From NCBI GenBank assembly GCA_030035585.1, contig CM057481.1, positions 62,257,128 to 62,321,127 on the forward strand: a stretch of 64,000 bases of DNA, given 5' to 3'. This document shows, piece after piece, positions 10,050-20,929 of this stretch. The position numbers were made by a program, and so were the translations under genes. The notes under the pieces were generated by a model. It did no database searches. It saw only the letters and a program-made list of their open reading frames with translations, and was not told the DNA's origin. This DNA is from Dugong dugon (Eukaryota > Chordata > Mammalia > Sirenia > Dugongidae). Position 1 is the stretch's first letter; each line of letters starts with the position of its first letter.

Positions 10050-10727
10050 ATGCATGCCTGCCACCACTCGTCTGTCAGTTTGTCGTACTGTGGTGGCTTG
10101 CATGTTGCTGTGATGCCAGAGGCTATGCCACCAGTATTTCAAATACCAGAAGGATCACCCATGGTGGACAGGTTTCAGTGGAGCTTCCAGACTAAGACAG
10201 ACTAGGAAGAAGTACCTTGTGATCTACTTCTAAAAAAATTGGCCAGTGAAAACCTTATGAATAGCAGGGGAACATTGTCTTACATAGTGCCAGAAGATGA
10301 GCCATTCAGATTGGAAGGCTATCTCCTCAAAGCAGAGTCAACCTTAATGACATGGATGGAGTCAAACTTCTGGGACCTTCATTTGCTGATGTGGCATGAC
10401 TCAAAATGAGAAGAGACAGCTGTAAACATCCGTTAATAGTCGGAACATAGAATGTACCAAGTATGAATGTAGGAAAATTGGAAGTTGTCAGAAATGAAAT
10501 GGAATGCATAAGCATAGATATCTGAGGCATTAGTGAGCAGAAATGGACTGGTATTGGCCATTTTGAATCAGACAATCAATCATATGGTCTACTATGCTGA
10601 GAATGACAAATTGCAAAGGAATGGCATTGCATTCATTGTGAAAAAGAATATTTCAAGATCTATCCTGAAGTAAAGTGCTGTCAGTGATAGGATAATATCC
10701 ATATACCTACAAGAAAGACAAGTCAAT

Positions 10728-11003
10728 ATGACTATTATTCAAATTGACCCACCAACCACTAATACCAAAGATGAAGAAATTGAAGATACTTATCAATTTT
10801 TGCAGTCTGAAATTGATCAAATATGCAATCAAGATGCACTGATAATTACAAGTGATTGGAATGTGAAAGTTGGAAAGAAAGAAGAACAATCAGTAGTTGG
10901 AAAATATGTCCTTGGTGATAGAAATGATGCTGGAGATCACATGATAGAACTTTGTAAGACCAATGACACATTCGCTGGAAATACTTTTTTTTCAACAACA
11001 TAA
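10728..11003 (+). pseudogene. RTE endonuclease domain remnant
   Basis: A 91-codon open stretch from the apurinic-like (EEP) endonuclease that nicks target DNA for RTE. The end of the domain is recognisable: LIITSDWNVKVG stands where the family has a GDWN-type catalytic motif (the aspartate is kept, the preceding Gly is Ser), followed by VVGKYVLGDRNDAGD and a LCKTND block. The N-terminal part with the catalytic glutamate is upstream in another frame. The next open stretch (11,141-11,359) is the linker after the endonuclease and runs into the inversion. Confidence 0.8.
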
Positions 11004-11317
11004 ATGACGACTATACATGTGGACCTTGCCTAATGGAATACAGGAATCAAATTGACTACATCTGTAGAAAGAGATGATGGAGAAGATCACCATCATCAAT
11101 TGGAACAAGGCCAGGGGTCAATTGTGGATCACACCATCAGTTGCTCCAATGCAAGTTCAAGTTGAAGCTGAAGAAAATTAACACAAGTCCACAAGAGCCC
11201 AAGTATGACCTAGAGTATATCCTACCTGAATTTAGAGACCATCTGAAGAATATAGTTGATGCATTGAACACTAATGACCAAAGACCAGACGAACTGTGGG
11301 ATGACATCAAGGATATC

Positions 11318-11985
11318 GCAAAATTTTGCTTGTGTGATATTAATAATATTGTTCAATAATTTCCACGTTCTGTTGGATCACCTTTCTTTGGAATGGGCAC
11401 AGATATGTATCTCTTTCAGTTGGTTGGCCAGGTAGCTGTCTTCCAAATTTCTTGGCATAGATGTGTGAAACATCTGAAACATCTCAGTTGGTATTCCGTC
11501 AATTCCTGGAGTGCTGTATTTTGCCAATGCCCTCAGTGCATCTTGGACTTCTTTCTTCGATACCATCAGTTCTTGATCATATACTACCTCCTGAAATGGT
11601 TGAATGTCAACCAATGATTTTAGTACGTGACTCTGTGTATTCTTTCCATCTTCTTTGGATGCTTCCTGTGTCACTCAATATTTTGCTCATGGAAACCTTC
11701 AATATTGCAACTCAAGGCTTGAATTTTTTCTTTAATTCCTTCAGCTTGAGAACTGCCGAGCACGTTCTTCCTTTTTGGTTTTCTAACTCCAGGTCTTCAC
11801 ACATTTCATTATAATTATTACTTTGTCTTCTCAAGCTGCCCTTTGAAATCTTCCGTTCAGCTCTTTTATGTGATCATTTCTTCCTTCCCCTTTAGCTACT
11901 CTGTATTCAAGGGCAAGTTTCAGAGTCTCTTCTGACATCCATTTTGGTCTTTTCTGTCTTTTTAATGATATTTTGCTTCTGCAGA
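11318..11985 (-). pseudogene. Inverted RTE linker and reverse-transcriptase start
   Basis: On the minus strand it encodes, in pieces, the region between endonuclease and reverse transcriptase (SEETLKLALEYRVAKGEGR) and the start of the reverse-transcriptase domain (STPGIDGIPTEMFQ, like the family's APG-DGI-AE-F pattern). Everything around it is plus-strand RTE. The junction at 11,318-11,329 is the perfect palindrome GCAAAATTTTGC. The two open frames (11,831-12,013 and 11,378-11,674) are parts of one broken frame. Confidence 0.85.
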
Positions 11986-12960
11986 AACTGTGCGTAGACC
12001 AAGAGGCAGTCATTCAAACAGAACAAGGGGATACTGCATGGTTTAAAGTCAGGAGAGGTGTCAGTCAGGGTTGTATCCTTTCACCATACTTATTCAATCT
12101 GTAGGATGAGCAAATAATCCAAGAATCTGGATTATATGAAGAAGAATATGCATCAGGATTGGAGAGAGACTCATTAACAGACTATGATATACCGATGACA
12201 CAACCTTGCTTGCTGAAAGGGAAGTGGACTTGAAGCACTTAATGACGAAGAACAAAGACTACAGCAGCCTTCAGTATGGATTACACCTCATCATAAAGAA
12301 GACAAAAATCAACACAACTGTATGAATAAGCAACATCATAATAAATGGAGGAAAGATTGAAGTTGTAAAGGATTTCATTTGTCTTGGATCCACAATCAAC
12401 ACCCATGGAAGCAGCAGTCAAAAAATCAAACGACGTATTGCATTGGGTAAATCTGCTGCAAAAGACCTCTCTGAAGTGTTAAAAAGCAAAGATGTCACCT
12501 TGAGGGCTAAGTTGTGCCCGACCAAGCTATAGTATTTTCAATCACCTCATATGCATGGGAAAACTGGACAATGAATAAGGAAGACCAAAGAAGAATCGAT
12601 GTCTTTGAATTATGGTATGCTGAAGAATATTGAATATATCATGCACTGCCAGAAGAATGAACAAATCTGTCTTGGAAGAAGTACAGCCAGAATGCTCCTT
12701 AGAAGTGAGGATAACAAGACTTCTTCTCATGTACTTTGAGCATGCTATTAAGAGGGACCAGTCCCTGGAGAAGGACATCATGCTTGGTAAACTAGAGGGT
12801 CAGTGAAAAAGAGGAAGACCCTCAAGGAGATGGACTGACACAGTGGCTGCAACAAGGGACTCAATGATGTGAGGATGGTGCAGGACCAGGCAGTGTTTAC
12901 TGTGTTGTATGTAGGGTTTCTATGAGCTGGAGTTGACTTGATGGCACCTAACAACAACAA

Positions 12961-15784
12961 TATGCATGCCTGATCTAAAGTATAAGGTCCTGAGCAGTTG
13001 GTCCCTGCCATCATCTTTTTTAAGGAGGGTGATTATAGATAGATGCATATACAAATTTGGATAAGACTCATTATTCAGACTAACTGGGATCAGGCCAGAA
13101 AGAATCTGTGCAAAGCCTGAGTTATAGCATTCATTTAAACAGTTGTATCAGCTTCAAATTTAGATTAGCAAACTACCATCTATTTGTCACGCAAACTCCA
13201 AGGCTCTGTTTTAATGAATGAATAGATGATGAACAATGATTTGTATTTGGTTTTGGCTTATTGTTTGTTAACAGGTTCTTCTCAGCATTCAAAACTAAGT
13301 TGTTCTCTTCAATTAGGTTAAATACACAGCCTGTAATCCTGTTCACATTATTTCTTAGCAAAACTTATTTATACTAGACTTATAACTTTCATAAAACTCA
13401 GAGTTAAGTTTTACATTTAATTTTATGATTAATTTTAGCATGTTAGCAGCCCACACCTTGCCTTAATGGACACGAACTCTGAATGAGCAGATTCTGAGAA
13501 ACCAAAGCTTAATTTTGCAACTTTGGCTCTAGGAAAGGAGCCCAGGATTGGGATTCAGGGCACTTGGCTCTAGTTGTGGTCCTGCTGCCATTGACTGGAT
13601 GGCTTTCTCATTTCTACCCTACACAGGTGTGATGGCAGTGGCGTTCTCCCCCAAGCCTATGAGATTAGAAGGCAATTGGTCAAAAGGAGCCTTCCAGAAG
13701 CAAGGACCCAAACAACTTGAGCTCGCAGATAGCTTAAGCCCAATTTAAGGCTGATCTCAGGGGATTGTTTCATCTCAGTGGATAGCCTCATTTTGGGTAT
13801 TGTAACTGCTCCTACCCAGGAGAAACAACATTAGTGTTCTTATTGAAATACCTTTATCTTGTTCTCCCTGGTCTGCTGGCAGGGATGGATTACCCAATAA
13901 GCAAGGTAAGCACATGCTTAGGGTATCAACAAAACAGGGGCACCAGTTGTCCAAAGCAAAGACCCATAGATGCCAAGCAGACAGGACACAAGGAAAACCC
14001 AGTGCTGCAGTGGAAGGGAACCAGCAGGCCACTAAGTGAAACTGATACAAGCTGTAGTGTGTGAGAATGTGCTGGCCGGAAATAATGTTCACATAGGGTT
14101 ACCAGGGCACCCACGCACAAGGTTGTTTAGGCTATGAGGTCCCTACCACTTCAACAACTTTGTTGACATCTGTCTCCTAAAGTCCCCTCCCATGTAATTG
14201 AAACTCCTTATCTCAGCGGGTCTCTCGGGAGTATACTATTTCTTTCTAATAAACAAGAGGTGGGGGCGAGCTGTTAAGTCTAACTCTTGCTACATTCACC
14301 CTCTAAAAATTTCATAATCTAGTTAATCTCATTCCACTAAAATGGCATATGTCACTTTTGTGTTCAATTGCTCATATTATAGTCACTTTTAAAAAGAAGT
14401 TACATCATGGATAGCTAAGACACAGACACACACACATACATATTTATAACTCACATACCGTGTTTGAATGCATGAGTAAGTAGAGGAGGGGACACCACAG
14501 ATTATCAGTGTTCAGGGCCTTCACATGCCTTAATCTGGCCCTGTCTGTTGGATTGTGCTGGAAGTAAAACAAAAGTTGCTGAAGCAATGTGGCTTAAAGG
14601 AAATAATTAGGGCCTGTTGCTAACTCTTCAGGCAGACACCACATGATCCATCTTGTGGCCTAGCGACTCCCATAGAAGCAGGGGTGGGGAAGAAAATTGA
14701 CAAAGTAACACACCCAGGCAAGTTATTTCCAAGCTGCCTCTGAACAGCCGGAGCTGTGGCTTCCTTTTCGCCTCTGAAAGGCTCTTCTGTGGTTAAAATG
14801 AAATAGAAGCAATTAAACAATAAATAGGAATTACTGTCTCTTCGGGAGCTCCCAGGGTATTTATTCAAGTCCTAAGGAATAAGTTGTCATCCCTTTGATT
14901 TATCTGGGATTATATTTCACCACCAATTAAAAGTTCACCCAGGGAGTGTTCTCTTGAATATCAAGAACTCTTGGACTCTGACAAATTCAAGAAACAGTTG
15001 CCTTTGCTGGAACAGAATGGGGATCTTGCAGCTGAAGCTACAGAACACTTGCTTGTCATATATTGTAGGTGATGTTGTCAAAGTTGCACTTTGCTGCGTT
15101 ATTTAGAATTCCAAAAAACACACATTCGATCTAATAAAAACGGACAGTGTCCTTATAGCAAAGGGAATTTTCTTGGTCCAATATTGCTTGAGGTTGTCTT
15201 CATTGTTGATAGAAAGCCCATTGCTGAATATTTTTTCCATTAATGGTGTTACAATCATATCTAAATGGTAAATACAATAAAGTCAGCCATAATTTGTGTT
15301 GACCATAGTCTGTCTCATTATCTGAAGGATAGATTGCTTCAAAGAGCTGGACTGAGATTGCATTGCCCTCAGTTTTGTGATATTAGTCATCATGCCTTGG
15401 TGAATTTTAATACCATTTGATTTAAATGCAAATGTTAAAATAAATAATTGCTTTGCTGCGGGCTGCAGTTGAGCAGGCTGAGAATATCTTACTATTAAGC
15501 ACATGGATAAGATGAATGTTATAAAGGAAAAGCTTGACATGTTATCAATTATTTCATGTAGAAGTAACAGAAAAAATTCCTTATTATAGCAATTTCCTCT
15601 TCTCCAATCATGCGATGAGAGGCCATTGTTATTCTGACTTGCAAAGCATTGTGACCTCTCAGATGGACTGTATTAACGGTGTTCTCACATTTAATACAGT
15701 TTCTTAGACAGTTATTACTCATAAGCTCCATATATGTTAGCTAGTGTGTAAAGATCTTAGCTTATGTGGAGTATGTGAGTGTCG
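12961..15784. other. Unassigned single-copy-like DNA, about 2.8 kb
   Basis: I recognise no transposon, RNA gene or exon. A short (CA)n tract lies at about 14,422-14,436. The stretch 14,130-14,275 contains TTTCTAATAAACAAGAG and could be an eroded LTR end, but the evidence is thin. The part 14,560-15,720 is AT-rich without obvious repeats and would be worth checking for conserved non-coding sequence. Confidence 0.4.
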
Positions 15785-15817
15785 TGTGTGTGTATGTGTG
15801 TGTGTGTGTGTGTGTGC
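15785..15817. repeat. (TG)n microsatellite
   Basis: Run of about 14 TG units with one interruption (TGTGTGTGTATGTGTG). Confidence 0.9.
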
Positions 15818-15909
15818 TTCTCTTTCTCACCTCACCTATTCCACCTATTAGGTGAATTTAATTTCTATTTTCCTAACATGGTCCGTTGTCTTCTACCAAC
15901 ATACTACCT

Positions 15910-16700
15910 ATCCACACAGACAAGGCAGTGAGGCCCTCAGAGCCTGCCCGGTCAAGGTTGGCCCCTGGATGGTGGAAACAGGCCAAATCACTCCTAAAAG
16001 GGTGCATGGCAGATTGGCACTAGTAGGACTCTGCACTGGACAAGATTCAGGATATCTTCATCCCATGCCTTGCTGGGTTATTGTCTCTCTATCCTGTCAC
16101 TCCTCTCTTTGCCTCCCATTTTCTTTGCTCACCTCCAGCTGTAGCACTTTGTTTTGCCCTTCCTCCACCATGTGAAGATTGTACAAATGACCAGTACCTG
16201 TTGTACCAGATACCCTTGTGCACCACCTCACATCCCCTGGGCCTGACCTCTAATTCCAGCATGGAAAATGGCTATGACAAATGGTTCTTCCTGCTTCATT
16301 CGATGGTGCCTCGACTTAAGTGCCAGCTGTGTCCCTGCTCCCTGGTCTGGGTTCCTTGGTGGTACAAGAAGCCCTCATGTTTGTGCTTCTGGGGGAGCTG
16401 GAGTTAATGCCCATGGAAAACTCTTAGCCAGTGAAAAATGGGAGCCTATCAGTACTTGCTTCTCCCTTCCACCTCGCAGGTGGACAACTCTGTGTTGCAT
16501 CCTGAACTGCTCCTCAGAAGGTTCCAGCAGGGCAGAGCACAGTCAGCCATAACATTGGTCAGCTTATAACACAACTTAGCCTTGGCCTTCCTTCCTTCGT
16601 CTGGATGCTTCACTTCTGCACCCTGAGATCACATCTTAATAAACAAACTGTATGCATGTTTTTGTTTCAGGCTCTGCATTTCAGGGAACCCAGGCTAAGA
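15910..16700 (+). mobile_element. Possible ERVL-type LTR
   Basis: The right end has LTR-like layout: CTTAATAAACAAACTG (a polyadenylation signal AATAAA at about 16,637), then GTTTCAGGCTCTGCATTTCAG and GGGAACCCAGGCTAAGA, an ending common to several old ERVL LTRs. The left boundary is uncertain. Plus-strand frames of about 100 codons across 15,852-16,552 show no domain and are best explained as chance. Confidence 0.4.
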
Positions 16701-16847
16701 TCCTTGGGAAACCTGAGACTGGGGATACTAATTTTTGAAAAATATGATCATGTTGCCAGTTTTCTTTTGGCCAAGTTGTTTTCAGACAATTATTTTCTGG
16801 TCAAAATAAGTGTTCCTCAATGTTTACCTCTTCTTCCTTCCCAGTAA

Positions 16848-17160
16848 TACACATGCATACTTGCCACCATGTCCACACACACACAGACATGCACACATAT
16901 ACACTCATGCATACGTAACCATATCCATGCACACACACATGCATGTACACACATCCATACTCAAACACACCTGCACACACCTCCCATGCACACACATGCA
17001 CACTCAACTATACACAAATAAGGCATGCACACACATACCCACAACACCCACACATACATACACAAACTCATAAAAATACACCTATGCACACATATGACTT
17101 GCACACACATGAACATGTAAACACACAGCCACACCCAGGTACATACATGTGCACACACTT
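16848..17160. repeat. Long CA-rich degenerate microsatellite
   Basis: About 310 bp of alternating purine-pyrimidine sequence made of ACAC, ATGC and ATAC steps (for example CACACACACACAGACATGCA). It creates spurious His/Thr-rich open frames on the plus strand and Cys/Val-rich ones on the minus strand, which I do not call as genes. Long alternating tracts can adopt Z-DNA. Confidence 0.9.
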
Positions 17161-17210
17161 CAGAAATGCTATGCTCAGACTTTTTTGTTTTAATAATAGT
17201 TTATTGTAGC

Positions 17211-17764
17211 TGTCTTAGGCTGGGTTCTCTAGAAAAGCAAAGCCAGTGATGTGTATAAATATATATGTAGAGAGATTTATATCAAGAAAATAGCTCACAC
17301 TATTGTAGAGGCTGGAAAGTCCCAAGTCTGTGGGTCAGGCTGGAGGCTTCTCCTGACTCATGTAGCTGGAGGGGCTTGTGATCCCAAGATCCACAAGTTA
17401 GACATCAGGCTTCTGTCTCACAGGCTGCAGAGGCTGATGAATCCCATTATCAGGAGTTAAGCTGCTAGTTCAAGTCCCAAGAACCGGAGGTCAGGTGAAC
17501 AGGAGCCAGCTGAAGGATGCAGAACAAGCAAAGGCAATGAGCTTTGCCAGAAAGTCTACCTATACTGGATGCAGACCACACCTCAAGGAAACTCCCTTTC
17601 AACTGATTGGCTGCTCATCCCAGATCTCATCATGAAGATGATTACATTATGTCAGATCTCATTATGGAGATGATTACATCATTGCATAGCTACCAAACTA
17701 CAGCACAATCACCAAACCACTGATAATCATGGCCCAGCCAAGTTAAAACAACCATAACCATCAC
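17211..17764 (-). mobile_element. MaLR-like solo LTR with an internal duplication
   Basis: The plus strand runs TGTCTTAGGCTGGGTTCTCT ... ACCATAACCATCACA, so both ends carry TG/CA. On the minus strand, GATATAAATCTCTC near the end resembles the polyadenylation region of such LTRs. A tandem duplication lies inside: AGATCTCATCATGAAGATGA (17,623-17,642) is repeated as AGATCTCATTATGGAGATGA (17,655-17,674). No internal viral sequence is attached. Confidence 0.65.
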
Positions 17765-19094
17765 AGTGGCTCACACTGTTTTCTGTGCATTTTGATACCC
17801 CTCTGACTTGATCTCGGTACTCTCTTTTTGGATCTACCCCTCAGGGAGCAAAGCTTGGTGTCTGACAGTAACACTGAAATGACAAAATCTGAGAGTGTGG
17901 CTCTGGAGGGAGACTAGCCTAACTCCTAGAGCTGTGTGCGAATTACAAGGTAATTCTTACCTGTGGGTGTGCAAGGCTTAGCACAGTCTGACACATTGTT
18001 TAAATGCAAGCTATTATTACTGCTATCATTTTCATCTGATGGTACTCTGGTGATGTGATCTGATAGTGTCACCTGACATCATCTCCACTGTCTGCCTGGA
18101 TGCTCTCATCTGCTCTCTTGCCTTTCATGATATTGTCTCTTTCATTTTTTTTTTCTTGCAGATCACCCCATTTTGGGAAGGGGAGAGATGGAGTGTGAGA
18201 CCAGAACTGACTACGAATGGATAAGGTCTTAAAAGCTTTCCAGAGTAAGGTGGAACTTGAGATGAGTCTTGGAAGATCAGGTAAATTTAAACAGGAGAAG
18301 CACATTTTAGTTATAAGCTGGGGGCGGGGGGGGGGGGGGTTGCATAAAATAAGCAAAAATATAGAGAAATATTCATGGGAAAGTGGTGAGAAAAGGAAAA
18401 AAAACCACGTTACTCAAATTCAGAAGCAGAATAAAAGTATCAGTAGAGATTGCAACTGGAATGCCACTTGGTAGGAACGTTTCATATCTTCTTGGGTACA
18501 GACCTGAGGTACTATGTACAGCTCCATGGTTGGGCGGCACCTCCAAGGGGAGTAGCCTCACCCCAGCCAGCCAACTGGAAACAGTGTCAGAACCTCAGAG
18601 GAAAAGTCAACGAGGAAAGAGGCCTTATACTAGCTCTGGTGGAATATACAAAGTAAGTAAATACAGTAAACCCTCTGAGGGTGCCATGAGATGGTACTAA
18701 TTCGGACACAATGCAATGGAGCTTGTTCTCACTTTCTGCCCAGCCCCCATTCCTACACAGGGCTGGCTCAAGTTCTTATATCTGGGAGAGCATAGTAAAG
18801 TGGGAGGGATGAATGGGTGAGAGCGACTCCTGAGGGAAGACCGAAGATCACCTCATTTTGGGAAATGGGGAGATGGAGGGTGAGTCCCTATGCCTCCAGT
18901 ATTCTTGTGGCCTTTTTTCTATGGACTGGGCAGTTAACATGGAAAATGACTCTCTGAGAGGTTGTTGGAATTATTTCCTCTGTCCTGGAAGTCCCATTCA
19001 GCCACGTGAACCAAAACTGTTCCTATTAAATATATTTATATTAAATACAAAATATGTATTTAATATTAATATAAAATTAAATATTTTTAATCCA
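17765..19094. other. Unassigned DNA between an LTR and an L1
   Basis: Contains a T-run at 18,144-18,154, a G-run at 18,322-18,340 and an AT-rich patch at 19,020-19,090 just before the L1 start. Frames of 85-105 codons around 18,217-18,700 have no recognisable domain. No convincing repeat family. Confidence 0.4.
18322..18340 (+). repeat. G-rich homopolymer run
   Basis: GGGGGCGGGGGGGGGGGGG, a nearly pure G run broken by one C. Confidence 0.9.
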
Positions 19095-20775
19095 GGGGAT
19101 TCTGGGAAGATGGCAGCATAAATAGACCATCATTCCGATCTTCCCCCACAAATACAACAAGAAATACAAGGAAACAGTGTTTGACTTTGAAGAACTATGA
19201 ATTGGGGAACAGAGGAAAGCAGTGGGGAACTGCAGTCAGACAAGAATCAATGAATCAATGAGTCACATACAGTAGGAAAATTGCTTTTCCCGCTGTCCCT
19301 GCCCACCCCCACCTCCCCACCTCCCCAGCCACGCAGGCTGCTAGCTGCTGTGAACTGAGGAAGTGACCCTAGCAAAAGAGTCAACTTCATTAACCACCAC
19401 ACCCCCTTCCTGTACAAAGAGACAGGACCCTGAGTTTCTGCCCTAAAATCAACAAGGCAGACCTCCCTGGTGGTCTGTATGGAGTGTGCCAGCACCTCCC
19501 CCATCTGGACACTATTGGCTGCAAGCCGACTGTGAATTGCTACAGAAGGCCCTTGCAGTGGTGTCTGCTCTCATAGTCAACACTCTACCAGCCTCCCTGT
19601 GCATCCTATAGCTCAGGACTCTGAAACCAACAGGACAGACCTCCTGGTGAAGCAGTTCAGATTTGTCTGCTTCCGCTTCCAGTCAGTATGGAGAACTGCT
19701 GACTGAGGCTGCTGTGTGCTAGGAAACAGTCATCTTGAGTGGAAGCTACACCCACAGCCAACATACTACCAGGGGAGGGAGGGCTCTGATAGCAACAAGG
19801 AAGACTTCCCTGGGGGTCTGTTCAGAGCATGACAAACCATTCCCCTGGTAACTATTGGTTACCAGGCCATTGCAAACTGCTACAGAAGAGCCCTGCAGCA
19901 GAATCTGTTCCCATAGTCAGCATTCTGCCTACTTCCCTCTGTATCCCATAGTTCCAGCCTCTGAAACCAATAGGACAGACATCCCTGGGGGTCAGTTTGG
20001 GTCTGTCTGCTCCCCCTTCTGGTCAGTGCTGAGGACTGCTGACTAAGACTGTTGTGTGCTAAGAAGCAGGCATCTTGAATGGAGGCTACACCCACAGCCA
20101 ACATACCATGGGGCAGTCTCTGGTAGCAATGCAGACCTCCCTGGGGGTCCATTCTGAGTGTGACAACCCCACCCCCAACCATTAACTGTTGGATGTTGGA
20201 CTAATATGAACTCCTACAGAAGGGTCCCTACATTGGAGCCAGGAGGAGGGTCACCTAAGTGGAGAATGCTCCTCCCAACCATGATAGGGCCACTGGGGTT
20301 CTGAAACCAACAAGACAGATCTCTCAGAGGTTCTTCTGGGGAGTGCCAGCCCCTCTGCCTCCTGAAATGGAAGAAAGTCTGCCTGTGCGTCCCCTGAATG
20401 CCAGCTCAAATATAAACAGCCCCACAGAGCAGAGAAGGAAGCCCTAAGCAAAACCGGAGGACAACACCCAGCCCAGCAGAGTCTTGCTGAGATTTTCTGG
20501 CTGAAAACATGGTTGCAGAAACAGAAAAGGAAATAACTAGAGAAAAACTAGGAAATAACTAGGCAATAACTAAAGGAATAACTAGAGAGAGGACTGTGCC
20601 CCTAGTGGACAGATTGATTAGTGCATGATATCTCACCTGAGTAGAGGTGCCTGCAGATAAACAGATTGATCACACTGTGTTCTCTGGAATGTTTGTGAGA
20701 CATTGAAAGTTGAAAACTGAGATCTGGAACTATTGAATTCTAATTAAGCTAGGGAAGTAGAAGGTGCTATCACAG
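19095..20775 (+). promoter_or_regulatory. L1-A 5'UTR with tandem monomer-like units
   Basis: This is the non-coding leader, expected to hold the internal promoter. Three diverged repeat units start at ACCTCCCTGG (19,461), ACTTCCCTGG (19,804) and ACCTCCCTGG (20,135), with spacings of 343 and 331 bp. A partial unit follows near 20,316. Each carries CTCTGAAACCAA.AGGACAGAC-type and CATCTTGA.TGGA.GCTACACC-type blocks. Mouse L1 promoters are built from tandem monomers; whether these units act that way is inference. Confidence 0.65.
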
Positions 20776-20929
20776 AGAGGGAGAGAAAAAAGTAAGCAAA
20801 GGCCAAAGTCTCTGCCTGTCTAAGAGTTTTTTTGCAGAAAGTAGCGCAGGCAAAAACACCAAATAGTGGAGAAAATTGAGAGGAACTGCCCCAACAAAAA
20901 AATCACAAGATGCACACAAACAGAGAAAT

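Larger units (their letters stand above)
10050..12960 (+). mobile_element. RTE-type LINE with an inverted central segment
   Basis: The outer parts are a plus-strand RTE. From 10,050 to about 11,317 come the 5'UTR, the endonuclease region and the linker. From about 11,986 to 12,960 come the end of the reverse transcriptase and the 3' tail GATGGCACCTAACAACAAC. The middle, about 11,318-11,985, matches the same element on the minus strand. Compared with the uninterrupted copy at 59.4-62.5 kb, the inverted piece corresponds to about 60,706-61,400. Roughly 10 bp are lost at one border and 155 bp at the other. Frameshifts and stops occur throughout, so it is dead. Confidence 0.88.

Noticed and set aside
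11318-11985. Independent minus-strand RTE insertion into the plus-strand RTE
   Set aside because: It supplies almost exactly the interval missing from the host element, lacks an RTE 3' tail and shows no TSD. An in-place inversion explains it better.
14130-14275. LTR end with AATAAA
   Set aside because: Only the short TTTCTAATAAACAAGAG context suggests it; no TG/CA borders or partner were found.
16801-17209. His/Thr-rich and Cys/Val-rich open frames on both strands
   Set aside because: They are translations of the CA-rich microsatellite; alternating repeats stay open in several frames.
18322-18340. G-quadruplex promoter element
   Set aside because: A single homopolymer-like G run with no nearby gene. 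It may fold, but no function can be supported.
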